Shown here in pieces: positions 1 to 12,079 of a DNA stretch of 64,000 nucleotides. Both the position numbers and the translations under genes were made by a program. Source of the DNA: Cryptomeria japonica (lineage: Eukaryota > Streptophyta > Pinopsida > Cupressales > Cupressaceae). The stretch's first letter is position 1. Each line of letters begins with the position of its first letter. A model generated the notes under the pieces. The model ran no database searches, was not told where the DNA came from, and worked only from the letters and a program-made list of their open reading frames with translations. The stretch is taken from assembly GCF_030272615.1 (NCBI RefSeq), contig NC_081414.1, forward strand, positions 3,473,501 to 3,537,500, given 5' to 3'.

Positions 1-819
1 CACTAACATATCCTCCAAAGTCAACATCAAACATAACACATAGATAAACAATAAAGCATGTCAACCAACTTGCTGAAAAACATTATCCAATGCAAATAAC
101 TTAATCCAAATCTTCACACATTGTGATAAGACCCATAACAACACTTTAACTCAACCTCCAACACATCTAGACTAAAATAATATGGTCCAAATAGGATAAA
201 CCAACTGGGTCAACCATAGAGAAACATAACAAACAACGTCGTACAATAGAACAACATAACTTCACTTGTGAAGCAAACCAACACTTGACTTTTTAATTAG
301 AACACTGCATGAACCATATGAACATGTCCTCCAAGTCACAACACTTGAACTAGAACATTGCAGAGCATTCTCCAGACTAGTCCTGACAGACAACCTCATT
401 GTTAGTAGATTGCAACAACCAACTTCAACATTTGAACCACTAAGGACCTGTAAGCATAATAGTGCAACATCCACATAACATAGACATTAAATCTAGAATC
501 ACGAGATATCAACTATGATTGTGGATGATAAAGACTTTAAATACTCTTTCTTGCATATTTAAGCTTCCATTATTGTCACCTTTTAGAGACACAACATTCT
601 CAATCAATATCAACACCTAACATCATAACAACATCTGAATGCTCATTTTTGGACCATACAACTGAACAACTACAACTTCCTCTTCACCTTTGTCATCAAT
701 ACACATAAGTGTGACATGAATGATAATACCAACAATCTTCCATGATAAAAAGTTTGACATAATAACAAGACAAATTCATGTTTTCAACACAAGCACTTCT
801 AAGTAGTTACACTGTACAT
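1..819. other. Intergenic, nothing recognised
   Basis: AT-rich sequence without a convincing coding region, repeat unit or RNA gene on either strand. The short open frames here have no recognisable protein motifs. Confidence 0.5.
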
Positions 820-1010
820 GACACTCGTGCTTTGTTTTTTATTATTAAAGCAGTGTTAACAAGGGCACTAACCCTTCACATAGCCAAAAGGCTAATACAA
901 CAACTTGTAGGTGACAACAAAATTAAGTAGGGGTACAAACCCCCCAAAAACAAGGTCAAACAAGCCAAACAAACCTTTCAAACCTTTAACAACCCAAAAC
1001 CCAACTCAAG
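820..1010 (-). mobile_element. LINE-like 3' tail
   Basis: Read on the minus strand, a short sequence rich in 'ccttttggct' and 'ttagtgccc' ends in an A-rich AATAAAAAACAAAG-type tail near 830. This looks like the 3' UTR and tail of a plant L1-type LINE. It directly follows the ORF1-like relic (1011-1960) in the same orientation, with no ORF2 (endonuclease/RT) between them. The assignment rests on general appearance only. Confidence 0.4.
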
Positions 1011-1960
1011 AGTGGGGAGAAACACCCAAAACTTGACAAAGAGGGATTTTAAAAAGGGGGACAAACTTCCCCTGCCGCTTGCGACAAACAACCATCCAAG
1101 CAACACTGTCATTAGGAACATTCAAAGAAAAATCAGGCGGGGAGAACCCTGTAGAGTTACTGTCAGGTTGTGGCTAAAGAACAACAATAAAATTGTTGAT
1201 GCAGAACAACAACAACAACAAGAGCAGAATCGCTAGGAGTAAAGTAGAGTTGTAGAGCGAGAGAAACAGATGTAGGAGCCAAGGGGGAGAAAGAAGCCAC
1301 AATAGCAGTAACAAGAGGGCCGATAGAGGCTACATAAACAGTAATGGGCACCTCATCCTAGGAGGAGACATCATCCTCCAAAGAGGAGTCAACCAAATCA
1401 AACTTAGAATCATTGACCGTTAAGTGATCTTTGGTAGCATCCTTCCACAAAGTAGCAACACCTCTGCGATGAGAGAGAGAATAGTCTGAAGCTAAGTGAC
1501 CCATTGAGAAGCATCTTTTTCAGGGAAAGGGGAGGCCCTCATAATCCAACAATTGAGCCTATGGCCTATCCCCAACCATTAGAACCACATCCCTAGGGAG
1601 GGGCAAAGATATGTCAATAACAATTAACAAGCGGGGAAAGGTGAAATGACCCATGGAAGTTGTGGCATCATCAACCTTCAAGAAGGTACCAAAGGAGCTA
1701 CCAATGACCTTGAAACAAGAATGCTCTCAAAAATGGAGGGGAATATTAGGAAGATGGACCCAACTCGGATGAACAACAAGAGTTTCAGTAAGGGAGTTGA
1801 AGGAAGTTGTCTAGGGCTTAATAGAGAGAGAGTGATCTCCCCAATCCCACAACTTACCCAGAACCAAATAACCACCAACAATAGGAGTAAAGGAAGCAAT
1901 GAAAAAGCCTTTAGCACAAAGAAAAAGCTCAATGGCATGAGCAACTAAAGGCTTCCAGGA
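1011..1960 (-). pseudogene. LINE ORF1-like relic (DUF4283 type)
   Basis: Reading the minus strand from about 1960 gives a broken protein with the hallmarks of plant L1-type LINE ORF1. It contains a 'WVHLPNIPLHF' block, then 'IGSSFGTFLKVD', then 'LLIVIDISLPLP', then 'AQLLDYEGLPF' and a degraded zinc-knuckle segment ending 'GHLASDY', where the last Cys is lost. These blocks occur in the order known for DUF4283 nucleic-acid-binding proteins of LINEs. In-frame stops fall within 'HF*EH', 'RP*AQ' and 'FP*KR', so it is dead. The downstream part is low-complexity and ends in a VVCRKR-like stretch before the presumed 3' tail. No ORF2 is present. The family call is fairly secure; exact limits are not. 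Confidence 0.65.
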
Positions 1961-1969
1961 ATCACTTGT

Positions 1970-2727
1970 TCATACTTGTATCTCTTGATCTACATCTTTT
2001 GGAGGTTCATTGATTCCAACATACACTTGTTTATCTTTCGAAAAAGTTTACAATTCTTGACATGCTTTAGGAGGTCTTCATCATGTTCATCTTCACATGG
2101 ACATATTTGTAGGAGGTTTTGTCATTCTCTTTCTCTCTTTTAGAGGGGAGTTTTGTTCCCATGTAATGTTTTTTCTCCCTTTCTGTGTTTATGAGAGATC
2201 TTTATTAGTAAATGAGTACCTTATCGAGCCATATTATCGATACTCATCTTTTTTGTGCTTAGTTTACTACCTAAGTTTCACTTAAGTGAGGGTGTTAGTG
2301 TGAAAATGTGTTTTACCTAACTAGTTTGCTTGTTCATGTTTTGTTATTTGTATTCTTTGATCATACTTGTATCTCTTGGTCTACATCTTTTGGAGGTTCG
2401 TTGATTCTAGCATACACTTGTTCATCTTTCGACAAAGTTTACAATTCTTGACATGCTTTAGGAGTTCTTTATCATATTCATCTTCACATGGACATCTTTG
2501 TAGGAGGTTTTATCCTTCTCTTTCTCTTCTTTAGAAGGGAGTTTTGTTCCCACAACATTTTTTGTCCCTTGCTCTGTTTATGAGGGATCTTTATTTGTAA
2601 ATGATTACCTTATCAAACCATATTATTGGGACTCATCTTTTTTGTGCTTAGCTTACTACCTAAGTTTCACTTAAGTGAGGGTGTTAGTGTGAAAATGTGT
2701 TTTACCTAACTAGTTTGCTTTTAGCCT
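1970..2727 (+). repeat. Two-copy direct tandem repeat, about 390 bp unit
   Basis: A block starting 'tcatacttgtatctcttg' at 1970 recurs at 2361 and stays in register to 'acctaactagtttgctt' (ends near 2333 and 2724). Each copy runs through an A/G-rich 'ttaagtgaggg' tract into the first 40 or so bases of the LTR-like unit (TGTTAGTGTG at 2293 and 2682). The duplication therefore spans an internal/LTR junction of a retroelement. Copies differ by scattered substitutions and small indels. Confidence 0.8.
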
Positions 2728-3307
2728 ACTTAGTTGAGTCCTATTCACACTATGGTTATGCTCACTTAGAGGGTTGAGATATTCTCTCCTCACCTTATGG
2801 GAGGTTAGAGAGTTTCTTGTCTAACCTCTTGTTGACTCTCAAACTGTCTCAACATTTATCCATAGAGTCCTACACTTGTTTCCTACTTGGAGAGGTAGCT
2901 AGAGTTTGACTCCTACCTTCTCACCTCTTTTTAGTTGCCTTTATATGCAAGACACATCTTTGTATATTTTGGGGGTTACACAACTAATAATATGACATTT
3001 CTCATTTTGGGTCTTTCTAATTTGTGGAGAGAATTTATTTTTTCAAGCGATCCTAGTTGTTTCCAACACAAGTTAAAAATTGATCTTGTTCAACAAATCT
3101 TATTAAGATATATCAAATTTAAGTTTCAAGTTTTCAAGTGGGATTATTTTGAAAGTTTGGTGTGTGAAAGCTTGATTTTTTGGTAGTTGTTTGTTTGGAT
3201 GATGTCTTTACGCAAGAGATGTGAACAACAAGATTAAGAGTCTTGCTTGAGTTGAGTAAGAAGATCTTCTACTTTCAAAGAATGGAAGAGCACCAAGCAC
3301 ATTAACA
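2682..3307 (+). mobile_element. Probable 3' LTR of a decayed LTR retrotransposon
   Basis: The block begins TGTTAGTGTG right after a purine-rich 'agtgaggg' tract (a polypurine-tract position) and ends ATTAACA at 3307. The ends form the short TGTTA/TAACA inverted repeat usual for LTRs. The flanks are GAGGG and CCCTC, not a direct duplication, so this is a fragment (3' LTR plus some internal sequence to its left) and not a clean solo LTR. No coding remnant identifies the superfamily. Confidence 0.55.
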
Positions 3308-3354
3308 CCCTCTAGATTAAAAGATTTGGTTATTTTGCTTATTTTAAATGGATC

Positions 3355-4224
3355 TATAGACACCTAAAATTGTCCTTGAATTAATCAAATATTTATTATT
3401 TTATCATAATGTCTTCTATTAATTAAATAATTATTTTTATTTATTTAATTAATTCATAATTAGCCTCTTCCACTTTAATTAAATAAATATTTTTGTTATT
3501 TAATTTATTTGGCCCTTTTCCTCTATTAATTAAATAAATACTTTTATTTATTTAATTAATTCATTACCTTTTTCCTCTTTAATCCTAATCTAAATTCACA
3601 GGCATGTCACAAGTGTCAATAATCTCTTAATTCACTTTGTGTTTTCTCCAAAGTCAACCCACCTCTTAATCTCATCCCTCCATTTTAAATTTAACCTCTT
3701 AATCTTATTCACCCTTATCTTTTACCTTTCCACCTCTTAATATCCTCCCTCCATCTTTACCTACCCTCAAATCCTATTGATTTTTTTTCATTTATGTGAT
3801 CTTGGTCATTCACCTTTTAACCTCTTAATGTAAACCTTTTATTTTTAGGATGATCTCTATAAAAGTGGATTCCTCCTTTCATTCCAAAAGAAAATCTATA
3901 AGCAATCATAGCTCTACTATGTCAAAATCATTCTAGCATACCTCATCACAAACATACATAATCACAACCACATCCATTCTTCCTTGAGCTCTTGTGCAAG
4001 TGCAACACAAATATGAGAGCAACATCATCAATACAAGATAATCGAGGATAGGAGAACAATGGAGACAAGCCTACAATGTGTGTGAAGGTATATTTGATAA
4101 TTTTATGTTATTTGCATGTATATATAGTTTCTCTATTAGTTTTGTTGAATTAGTTTGTAGATCTAGGGTTAGTGGTTGGATCTTAGTTATGGTTTACAAA
4201 TAGATTCAAAATTTGACATAAACA
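3355..4224 (+). mobile_element. Solo LTR, TGTAGACACC family
   Basis: Begins TATAGACACCTAAAATTGTC, which matches the start of the solo LTR at 23463 apart from TG to TA, and ends GACATAAACA. Flanking 5-mers are GGATC (3350-3354) and GGCTC (4225-4229), a one-mismatch target duplication. Inside are alternating ATTAAATAAATA modules, then a less AT-rich part with 'ctataaaagtgg' (possible TATA box) and 'gagctcttgtgca', in the same order as the copy at 23463-24250. No coding capacity. Confidence 0.7.
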
Positions 4225-5169
4225 GGCTCAATTTGGATTTTTGTCCCCTTTTTATTTTCTAGTGAGGAAGGAGATCTAAATAATCAAGAACATAAGACAC
4301 ATCAATGATCTCACTCAAGTGGGTGTATCAAATCTTGTATGCACAAGGCATCACAAGAAAATATGGTCAAGAATATTCACGTAAGTTTTGCAAGCTCAAC
4401 TAAGGATATCCTCTATATATCATAAGGGTAAATTTAGGCCCCAATTTGTAGATGAAAGGGAACATTGACAAACAACACATGAGGAAAGGTTAACCCACTC
4501 TCCACCTTCACGTCTATAAGGTATAAAGTTCTTAGAGGTTTAACCCAAATTCATAATATTCCACTTTCAAGAGGCATGTCTTTCAATTCACCTCTCACTC
4601 TTTATACTCTGCTGGAACATGATAGTTGAGGTCATCCCCTAGAGTAATCACTTCTCTAGACATGTCCCTAAAAATGAAAAGTAAGATCACTTATTTTTTA
4701 TCTTCAAGTTCACTTGTAGGATGCAAGGGGAGAGCATACATAAGTAGATCTTTAAGGATTAAAAGACAAGGGATTTATTTTAGATCCAATTCCGAATGTG
4801 AAAGGTTGATTTTAAGCCTAATTTTAATTTGTGGAAGACACATCATGCATGATAGCAAGCAATGGTTTTCTAAGGATAACAAAGACTATAATTACTTTAC
4901 AATGTAAAAGAAAAGAGGGTTTAGAAAAAGTTCACCCAAATTTTAAATGCGTCCAAATCTTCCTTCATGCAAGATGAAAAACTCCCAACAAGCTTTCTCC
5001 AACCTCAAAGTGTTATGCCTACACACATGAGAAAAACAACCAAGCAAACCCTAGAATATAATACTATTATTTTGTAGGGTTTAGATGAGAAAACTCAAAA
5101 TATTTAGAGTTGTAATGGGTTAAGATGTTATGATATAAAAAAATTAACAAAACACAATTCTAAATTTCT
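4225..5169. other. Intergenic, nothing recognised
   Basis: No supported gene. Only short open frames without motifs, and no repeat recognised. Confidence 0.5.
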
Positions 5170-5620
5170 GACAACAATTAGATGAAAGGTATAGTAATAG
5201 TAGCTAATTACATCAAAAGATAGATTAAATGTGTCAAAATAAAGACCAGTTACAACGAAATGAAGTTTAACTACAATGAAACAAGGATCAAATGTGGCAA
5301 AACTACGATCAAATACAGATCAAAATACTGGCCAATTGTGAATAGGAAAATTACTTGCAGCATTGTCTGAAATTCAAATGCTCAATTGTAATAGGTTATA
5401 GGTCAATTGCAGCACAAAAATGATCGATTGTGGTGAAATAGAATTTGATTGTGAGAAATCAAATAAAGTAATGTGGTGTTGTAGAGTTATATTACAATGA
5501 AAAAGGAATCATATGCAATAAATATAGAATCAAATGCGATGAATAACGAATCGCATATGGCAAATAAACGATCAAATAGGATGAAACTACTTAGATGAGA
5601 TAAAATAGAAGTCGACCGTG
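5170..5620 (+). repeat. Degenerate short-motif array (ATCAAATGYGRYRAAA-like)
   Basis: About 450 bp in which variants of 'gatcaaatgtggcaaaac', 'gaatcaaatgcgatgaa' and 'gatcgattgtggtgaaa' recur every 20-40 bases. Unit length is not constant, so this looks like an old, decayed minisatellite rather than a clean tandem array. No coding capacity. Confidence 0.45.
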
Positions 5621-5699
5621 ACATTTTATAAAAGTGTTTGAAATTGGAAATTAAAGACTAAAAAATAGCATTTTTTGTATTCTTATTTAAAATAGGGAC

Positions 5700-6943
5700 A
5701 TGGGTTCCACTGGGCATGTGAAAATGTGAATCAAAATAAAATGTAAATAATGCAATGTAGGATCCAAAACTCACATTCACACTCACTCAATAAAGCCTAA
5801 GATATATGTATAAACCAAATGATAAACAATAATATCATAGTAAATACCTTAGATCACTTCATCTTTACTTGATAAACTTGAACGTTTGATGTAGATATGT
5901 TCTCAGATTTTGTAGCATAACTTTTATATCATCATGATAGTATGAAGGCTTGGTACTTGATATGGATAGTCCTAGCTCGTGATAATGGTAATGCTCATGA
6001 AAGTAATTATTTGTTCATAGTGTAAGTGCTCAAAAGTGCTCGGGGGAAAATGAATTAGTCAAGGTTTTATTTATATGTCTCATTTAAAATTTGATAAATT
6101 GTGGAGATTAATTAGACAGATCAATAAATAAGAAAATTTGAGAGAGGGTAGGACTCATAGCTGGCACATGGATTGATGAGGTGGAAGGATATATAAGGTG
6201 TATATACATAGATGTAACAAATTAAATATTTATTTTATTTATTTGAGGCGAAGAATTTAAATATTTATTATTTGAATTTTTTTAATTTGGAAGAAGTGTT
6301 AGCTAATTAAACAAATTTAAAAAATATATAATTATAGTGGATCAAAAGATGAATCAATTAAATAGCTAGAAATTGTTTAATTAATAATAGAACAAAGATA
6401 ATTAATTAATTAAATAATTAGAAATTATTTTAACTAATAGAGGAAATGTTAGCTCAATTGAATTAGTCAAGGTTTTATTTATATGTCTCATTTAAAATTT
6501 GATAAATTGTGGAGATTAATTAGACAGATCAACAAATAAGAAAATTTGAGAGAGGGTAGGACTCATAGCTGGCACATGGATTGATGAGGTGGAAGGATAT
6601 ATAAGGTGTATATACATAGATGTAACAAATTAAATATTTATTTTATTTATTTGAGGTGGAGAATTTCAATATTTATTATTTGAATTTTTTTAATTTGGAA
6701 GAAGTGTTAGCTAATTAAACAAATTTAAAAAAATATAGAATTATAGTGGATCAAAAGATGAATCAATTAAATAATTAGAAATTGTTTAATTAATAATAGA
6801 AGAACAAAGATAATGAATTAATTAAATAATTAAAAATTATTTTAACTAATAGAGGAAATGTTAGCTCAATTAAATAATTTTAAAAAATATAGATAGAAGA
6901 ATAGACAAGATGAAAATGCATTAGTCATTTTTAGATGTCTAAG
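5700..6943 (-). mobile_element. LTR-like copy of the TGTAGACACC family, reverse orientation
   Basis: On the minus strand from about 6943 the sequence reads TTAGACATCTAAAAATGAC, resembling the family's start. Internal ATTAATTAAATAATT modules match the other copies in style. The left end is not defined and no target duplication was found. It contains the 408-bp tandem duplication 6051-6870. Confidence 0.45.
6051..6870 (+). repeat. Recent tandem duplication, about 408 bp unit
   Basis: Copy 1 (6051-6458) and copy 2 (6459-6870) both begin 'tgaattagtcaaggtttt' and end 'gaggaaatgttagctcaat'. They are nearly identical, with only single-base changes and short A-run or trinucleotide indels visible. 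The duplication lies inside an LTR-like copy. Confidence 0.9.
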
Positions 6944-8399
6944 GAAGTATAAACCTTAATAGTCTCAAAATAGCGGTTATTAATATTAAATAAAGCCCAT
7001 AAGGCAAGACAAATGGGGTCACATCCTTGATCCACTAAATGGTCTCGATACTCAGAATTGATGAATGTTGCAAAACCATCTCAACTTGGCTCATGATCAC
7101 TATGAAAAAAGGAACTATTTGAGGTTGTTTGTTAAGGAACCACCCTTGGTCATTTTATCAACATAGAAATAAATTTGAAAAATATGGGATGACATATTTT
7201 TTATGTATTTCACTAACACTTGTAGTTTCAACATATTGACTACCCTATTTACATTTAATTGAATTCCATTGTCAGTTAATAAACCATTGCAATTAACTTA
7301 GTCTTGGGGTTTGATTGTTGACATGAGGAAGTTGATCACTCTTTCACATTGTTATACTAAGTCTTATCAATGCTTCGTAGCACCACCTAATTTTCTTTAA
7401 AGCATATTTACACTAGGAAAACTCATTTTTGTAAGTACTAAAATCCATCTCCACTCAAGATGAAATCGTCTCCTAAATGAGATCACATCCCAATATCTTT
7501 TAACCCTCAAATTTTAGTCATATGAGACCTCTAACTTAAAATCCAATATCATAGTTTAGTGTTCGTCTCTTTATAACAATGTTACTACAATTGAAATTTA
7601 TATTATATCACATTTAAAATAAAGACTTAATGCAATCTCGTTTATATTTCAATCATGTTTAATTTATAGCATAGTTAATTAATAAGATCCAACTTTATAT
7701 ATCTAAACTTATTTTAATGAATAAGGTCTTTGTTACTTCTTAAGAACTAAAAGTACAATAATATGCTATTGAAAAGAAAAGGTGGGTGGTAAAGGAGCAC
7801 AATCAGAGTCTATTTGGGATCAAGTTATGAAAATGTTTTATCTGAGCTTAAAGTTCAAACATCGATAAATTTAAAAGCCACTAAGTAACAAGAGCAACTT
7901 TGAAAGGAGGGGATCATGGTCATTTGATTTACCCGAACCATCAATAGAAATAGAAACATCATCAATAGACTCCCAACAAAAAAGAGTACCCTTCTCCGCT
8001 CCATCTTCATTTATAAACTACTCGTATAAATAGACAAAATAACCAACTTTAAACCGTAAAAAAAACTTCCTAATAAACCCCATGGCCATAAGAAAGAAGT
8101 AGAAGGCAACACAATTGAAAATGCTCCCATTTTTAATTGAATTAAATTTACACAACTTTTGAATCAAGTGTCTTCACTCCTACACTTGGAAACAAGAATG
8201 TGACTCGTGTAGTTTTTGATCATGCTGCTTTTACAATGACAATTATGGCAGTTCATTAAAAAGAAGCACTGAATGAATGGAGAAGCCAAAAGTAAGCAAC
8301 AAACGCATGAGGAAAAATAATACATTATCAAGGGTGATATAAGTACATGAAAACTTGTTACAGACGGAAGGCTTAGATGATAATAGCACTCGGTGACAG
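6944..8399. other. Intergenic, nothing recognised
   Basis: AT-rich, no supported gene, repeat or RNA gene. Two short overlapping minus-strand open frames near 8164-8461 show no recognisable motif. Confidence 0.5.
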
Positions 8400-8737
8400 C
8401 CTGTCCATGAAAACGCGTTATCATTTGCTAAATGCAACCGAGCTGGAACCCGCGTTTGCACACAAAAAAGGACGGCTAAAACACTTGAGTATTTTAGCGG
8501 GCCACAGTTAATATTTTCCGCCGGACGCCGCCATTAACAACCAGGGGCCAAAACATACAAACTCACCCGCTGTAAAATCCGAGGCCGCCGATATTTAGTC
8601 AAGGCTTTACCCAATTGAGCTTAAACTGTGTTCGGGATTCTTTTATGGGAGAAGAAGCCTCCCCTGCTGCTGAGCATCTTATTTGGTTGCATTTGGGTTT
8701 CTGAAACAGGGAACCATTTTAGCCCGGAGGAACAAGA
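8400..8737 (+). promoter_or_regulatory. CpG-richer promoter/5' UTR candidate upstream of COBL exon 1'
   Basis: Base composition changes sharply here: 'aaaacgcgtt', 'cccgcgtttg' and 'ttccgccggacgccgcc' are CpG-rich in otherwise AT-rich, CpG-poor DNA. Two ACGCGT/CCGCGT cores (near 8413 and 8450) fit the VCGCGB consensus bound by plant CAMTA factors, by consensus match only. The block ends at the ATG of the signal-peptide exon at 8738. A promoter role is inferred from position and composition. Confidence 0.4.
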
Positions 8738-8825
8738 ATGGATAAATGGCCGTGTTGTGGCAAAATTTCTGGGCTTGTATCGGGCTTAACGTTTATGCTG
8801 GTCCTGCTTTCGGCACAACCAGGGG
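8738..8825 (+). CDS. Candidate alternative first exon (signal peptide) of COBL
   Basis: An ATG at 8738 opens 29 codons starting MDKWPCCGK and continuing into a hydrophobic run (GLTFMLVLLSAQPG), which is a signal peptide. The exon ends in phase 1 at a strong donor (G|GTGAGT, 8826). COBL exon 1 at 12080-12146 has the same design: it starts MDNWKC, has a hydrophobic core, and ends in phase 1 at GGAG|GTGTGT. Splicing 8825 to the acceptor at 12803 keeps frame and gives ...PGDAYDP, where exon 1 gives ...TGDAYDP. No other COBL exon 2 lies between 8826 and 12079. It may be an alternative first exon with its own promoter and a 3,977-bp intron, or the surviving start of a truncated tandem duplicate. 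Confidence 0.6.
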
Positions 8826-9080
8826 GTGAGTAAAATTTAACGTGTTGTAAGATAGTTGTAATGTCAAATGTTTGCCTGTGAAATCTATGACAGTATCTGT
8901 GTTTTAAAATGAATTCAGAGTTTTGTGTGATTCTCTGGAAGTATGGTTTTTATACCAAAATTGTGAACTTTAATGTTCAGTAGTAGGGCGTTATACTAAA
9001 ATTATTAATATGGAGGCCTTATAAAATGATCAGATAGAGGGAATTGTAAGCCTTGAAGAGTTTCCCGCCCAAGCCTGACA

Positions 9081-9335
9081 GAGCTCTCTGCCTCTGTGCA
9101 CAGGGTGCAGTTTTACTACAGGCATTTTCATAAATTCGGGACGAATTTTCATTTTTAGGTACAAGTTTTCAGTAGTCCTAAAGATATCTTGCAGGCATTT
9201 TAATGAATTTGAACTGAAGTCTGCAGGAGCTCTGCCTCTGTGCACTGTCTGCAATCTTTCCAGATGCATTCTCATAGCTTTTCATTTTTATGGATTTAAT
9301 ATTGCAGTCAATAAGTACAAGTTCCCAGTAGTCCT
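9081..9335 (+). repeat. Diverged direct duplication, about 146 bp apart
   Basis: Segment 9081-9179 ('gagctctctgcctctgtgca' to 'cagtagtcct') recurs in diverged form at 9227-9335 ('gagctctgcctctgtgca' to 'cagtagtcct'). Shared blocks include 'ctgcctctgtgcac', 'ttttcattttt' and 'gtacaagtt'. It lies downstream of the signal-peptide exon at 8738, in what would be intron if that exon is used. Confidence 0.6.
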
Positions 9336-9799
9336 CTATTGCGCTGTGACTCACTGCCTAGCCGCCATTCCAAAGCGGCTTTTCTGGTATCTGTTTTTTC
9401 TCAGGTTTTCAAAACCAAGGTCCAATTTCTTCTTATGAAGCCTGTTTAGTTACAGCCCATCATAGTGTTCTCAGTGTTACGAGATTTTGAAAGTGAAGGC
9501 CAACCGATCGAATCCGATTTACAATTCCTGTAAGTTGGTCCTCGGCTTAACTCCGGAAAACAATTAACTCTTGAAGGTAGCGTTTTTCCGGGTAGGTATA
9601 CGACATATCTACTAAACTAGATTGTAATTGCAAAAATCTCGGTAGTTGTGCTTTGCGTCATGATGTCGTACGTACTGTTGTCACTTGAAGCGACTCCTGC
9701 TTTAGGCATTTTCAAGGACTTTCTGGTTTTCTCTGCAATTGATGTGAAAGCACTTTATTTCACTGTAATCAAGTAGTCTGATTGCTGTGTGGGATTGTA

Positions 9800-11950
9800 C
9801 AATGGGCTATTTTTAATTATTAAATATTTTAATATACAAAGGTTAGTATTGATCAATAAAAGTTATATATACCTAGTTTTGTTTAAATAAGTTTTGAAGT
9901 TTATTATCAAATCTTTAGTTATAGTAATTTGTTTGTTCATCTTTGGTTCATAGTGTGATTAAGTCACGCGATCATTTCTTTTTCATTTCTCTTTAATCAT
10001 TCTTAAAAGATTTAGATAGGAATACATTATTAGTGGATTATAGAGTTACAAGTGTAAAAGAGTTGTTTGATCTTGTAACTCTGTCTAAATTACTTGGAAC
10101 TTGATCATCAGGTCCATCTGGTATGTCTGAAACAACTTTTTCTCTTGAGTTTGGATCAAATGTGTCCTTTAGAGATTTAAGGTATAATATGGATCACCAA
10201 GAGGTTCATGTTGTTGGATTTTCAATAGACTAAAGAAATTGTTTCATGTTGTTGAATTTTCAATAGAGTAAAGAAATTGTTTGAGAACAAGTAAAATCTT
10301 GCTTTTATTGTCATCGTATTGTTGTGCATATTTCTTTGTTTTGTTTCATTTTCTTTAGAGATGCTTTAGGCACTACCGGTTGATCTATTGTACTTGACTT
10401 TATCTTGAGCCCCATTATCCATAGTGGATGACTGAGGAAATTAATAATAATTTTAATTTAAAGAATATATCATAATGTTATGTTTCTTACTAGGTTTTTA
10501 CTTGAAAGGATTCTTGAGGGTAAAGATGGTGTTTCTATGTGTGTATGCTTTAATTTGTCATTTTGTTACAATAATTTTAGACTACATAACTTATTCAACA
10601 TAGATATTTTCTTAAGATTATTAGTAATTTGAAATTTTACACAAATCAAAGAGTTTAAAAATATTTTACATGCAACAATACTAAACAACTCCACCACAAG
10701 ATGAATCACACAAAGAACACCAATGTTAAATTTTGAAAGAGATGAAAGTAAACCATTGATACATAAGAAATATTTCCTAGAAACTAAATCACAAAAACTC
10801 TAAAGCAAAGAGATAAGTTGCACCTCCAAAAAATCCTACTCATGCTTTAATCCAAAGTAAACACCTTCCACATGATCTAGAGGCACTTTGATATAAATTT
10901 GACTATGGGGCAAAGTAGGCTTTAAGATGTTACATAATTATTTGGAAGCCCTTCAACCTATCTAAACTATGTCATTAGATCATGATAGACAATTGGGGTA
11001 GGACCACCCAGCATAAGGTAAATGGTAGTAAGGAGAGCGAGCAAGAGGTAATTCCATATCACAAGATAAGGTAAATTTTCAAAGACAACGTGCACTAAGA
11101 TATAAATGATCCATTAATTTTGATGCAAATAATGATTCTTTGTCACTTAGAAGTGAAGAATGCTCTAAAGATTCATCTTTCGATCATTTATAAATTTATC
11201 ACATATTGAACGTCTTTAGATGTTAAGACATGACAATAATTTGTACAAACACGTGTTAAGTTGATTCATAATGACTAGTTGAATATGATTGAACAAACAA
11301 AATTTAAATTTAAAATATAAAATATTTGTATTTAATACAAGATAAAATATATATTTATACTTAATACAAGATTAAATGATAATAATTTTAATCAAAAGAA
11401 CAAATATGTAGATATAAAAATATAAAAATGAATACACACAATTAAATATAAAATCTAAATATTATAATAAAAATATGAACCAAACTTTAAATCTAGTGTT
11501 AAGACATTTTATCGAAACAAACCTAAAACTAAGCAAATTAAATGTTAATTAATTTCATCATTAAATAATAATAATATAATAAAGCCTAACACTGAGCAAT
11601 ACAATCAACCAAAGGAGAAAAGTCGTTGACAATTATTATTGTAAGGGAAAGATGAAAACTTGGTGTATAAGTTGCGTGTATTGCTCTTGCTTTACCTCCA
11701 TGGAATTCTTATTTCCGAATATCACAGATAGTGCAAGTGTTTTGTGGGGTCACACTAATTTTGAATACGAAATGCTTCCTTAGTTCATCCTCAAACAAAT
11801 TCACGCGTTACAAGATATTCTCAATAAGCTGACAAGCTAATAAAAACATTAGCAAAGCTCTCTTCCCACTGCACGTCTGTTTGTTACAATCCACCATTCC
11901 TGCACAAATTCAAGCAAACCAAGATGGTTGATCCAGAGCAAAAACTCTTC
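9800..11950. other. Long AT-rich stretch, nothing recognised
   Basis: No gene or clear repeat. It separates the two candidate first exons of COBL and would be intronic if the exon at 8738 is spliced to 12803. Confidence 0.5.
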
Positions 11951-12079
11951 TTTTGTTGATATATCTCCCTTGGTGCTTGGTGCTTAACCAAACGTTTTTA
12001 TGCTCGTGGGATTTAGCCTGAAGAGAAAGAATAAAAAATTGGAAGCTTTTGAAGGAGCTACAGTTGCATTAAGGTGGGC

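Noticed and set aside
2682..3307. DNA transposon with GAGGGTGTTA inverted ends
   Set aside because: The inverted ends are short and there is no flanking direct duplication; a purine tract followed by TG...CA fits an LTR better.
3400..3600. CRISPR-like or regulatory array in ATTAAATAAATA modules
   Set aside because: Irregular AT-rich LTR modules shared by several solo LTRs; no spacers and a eukaryotic context.
8738..12079. A complete second COBL gene upstream
   Set aside because: Only the signal-peptide exon is present; no sequence resembling COBL exons 2-6 occurs before 12803.
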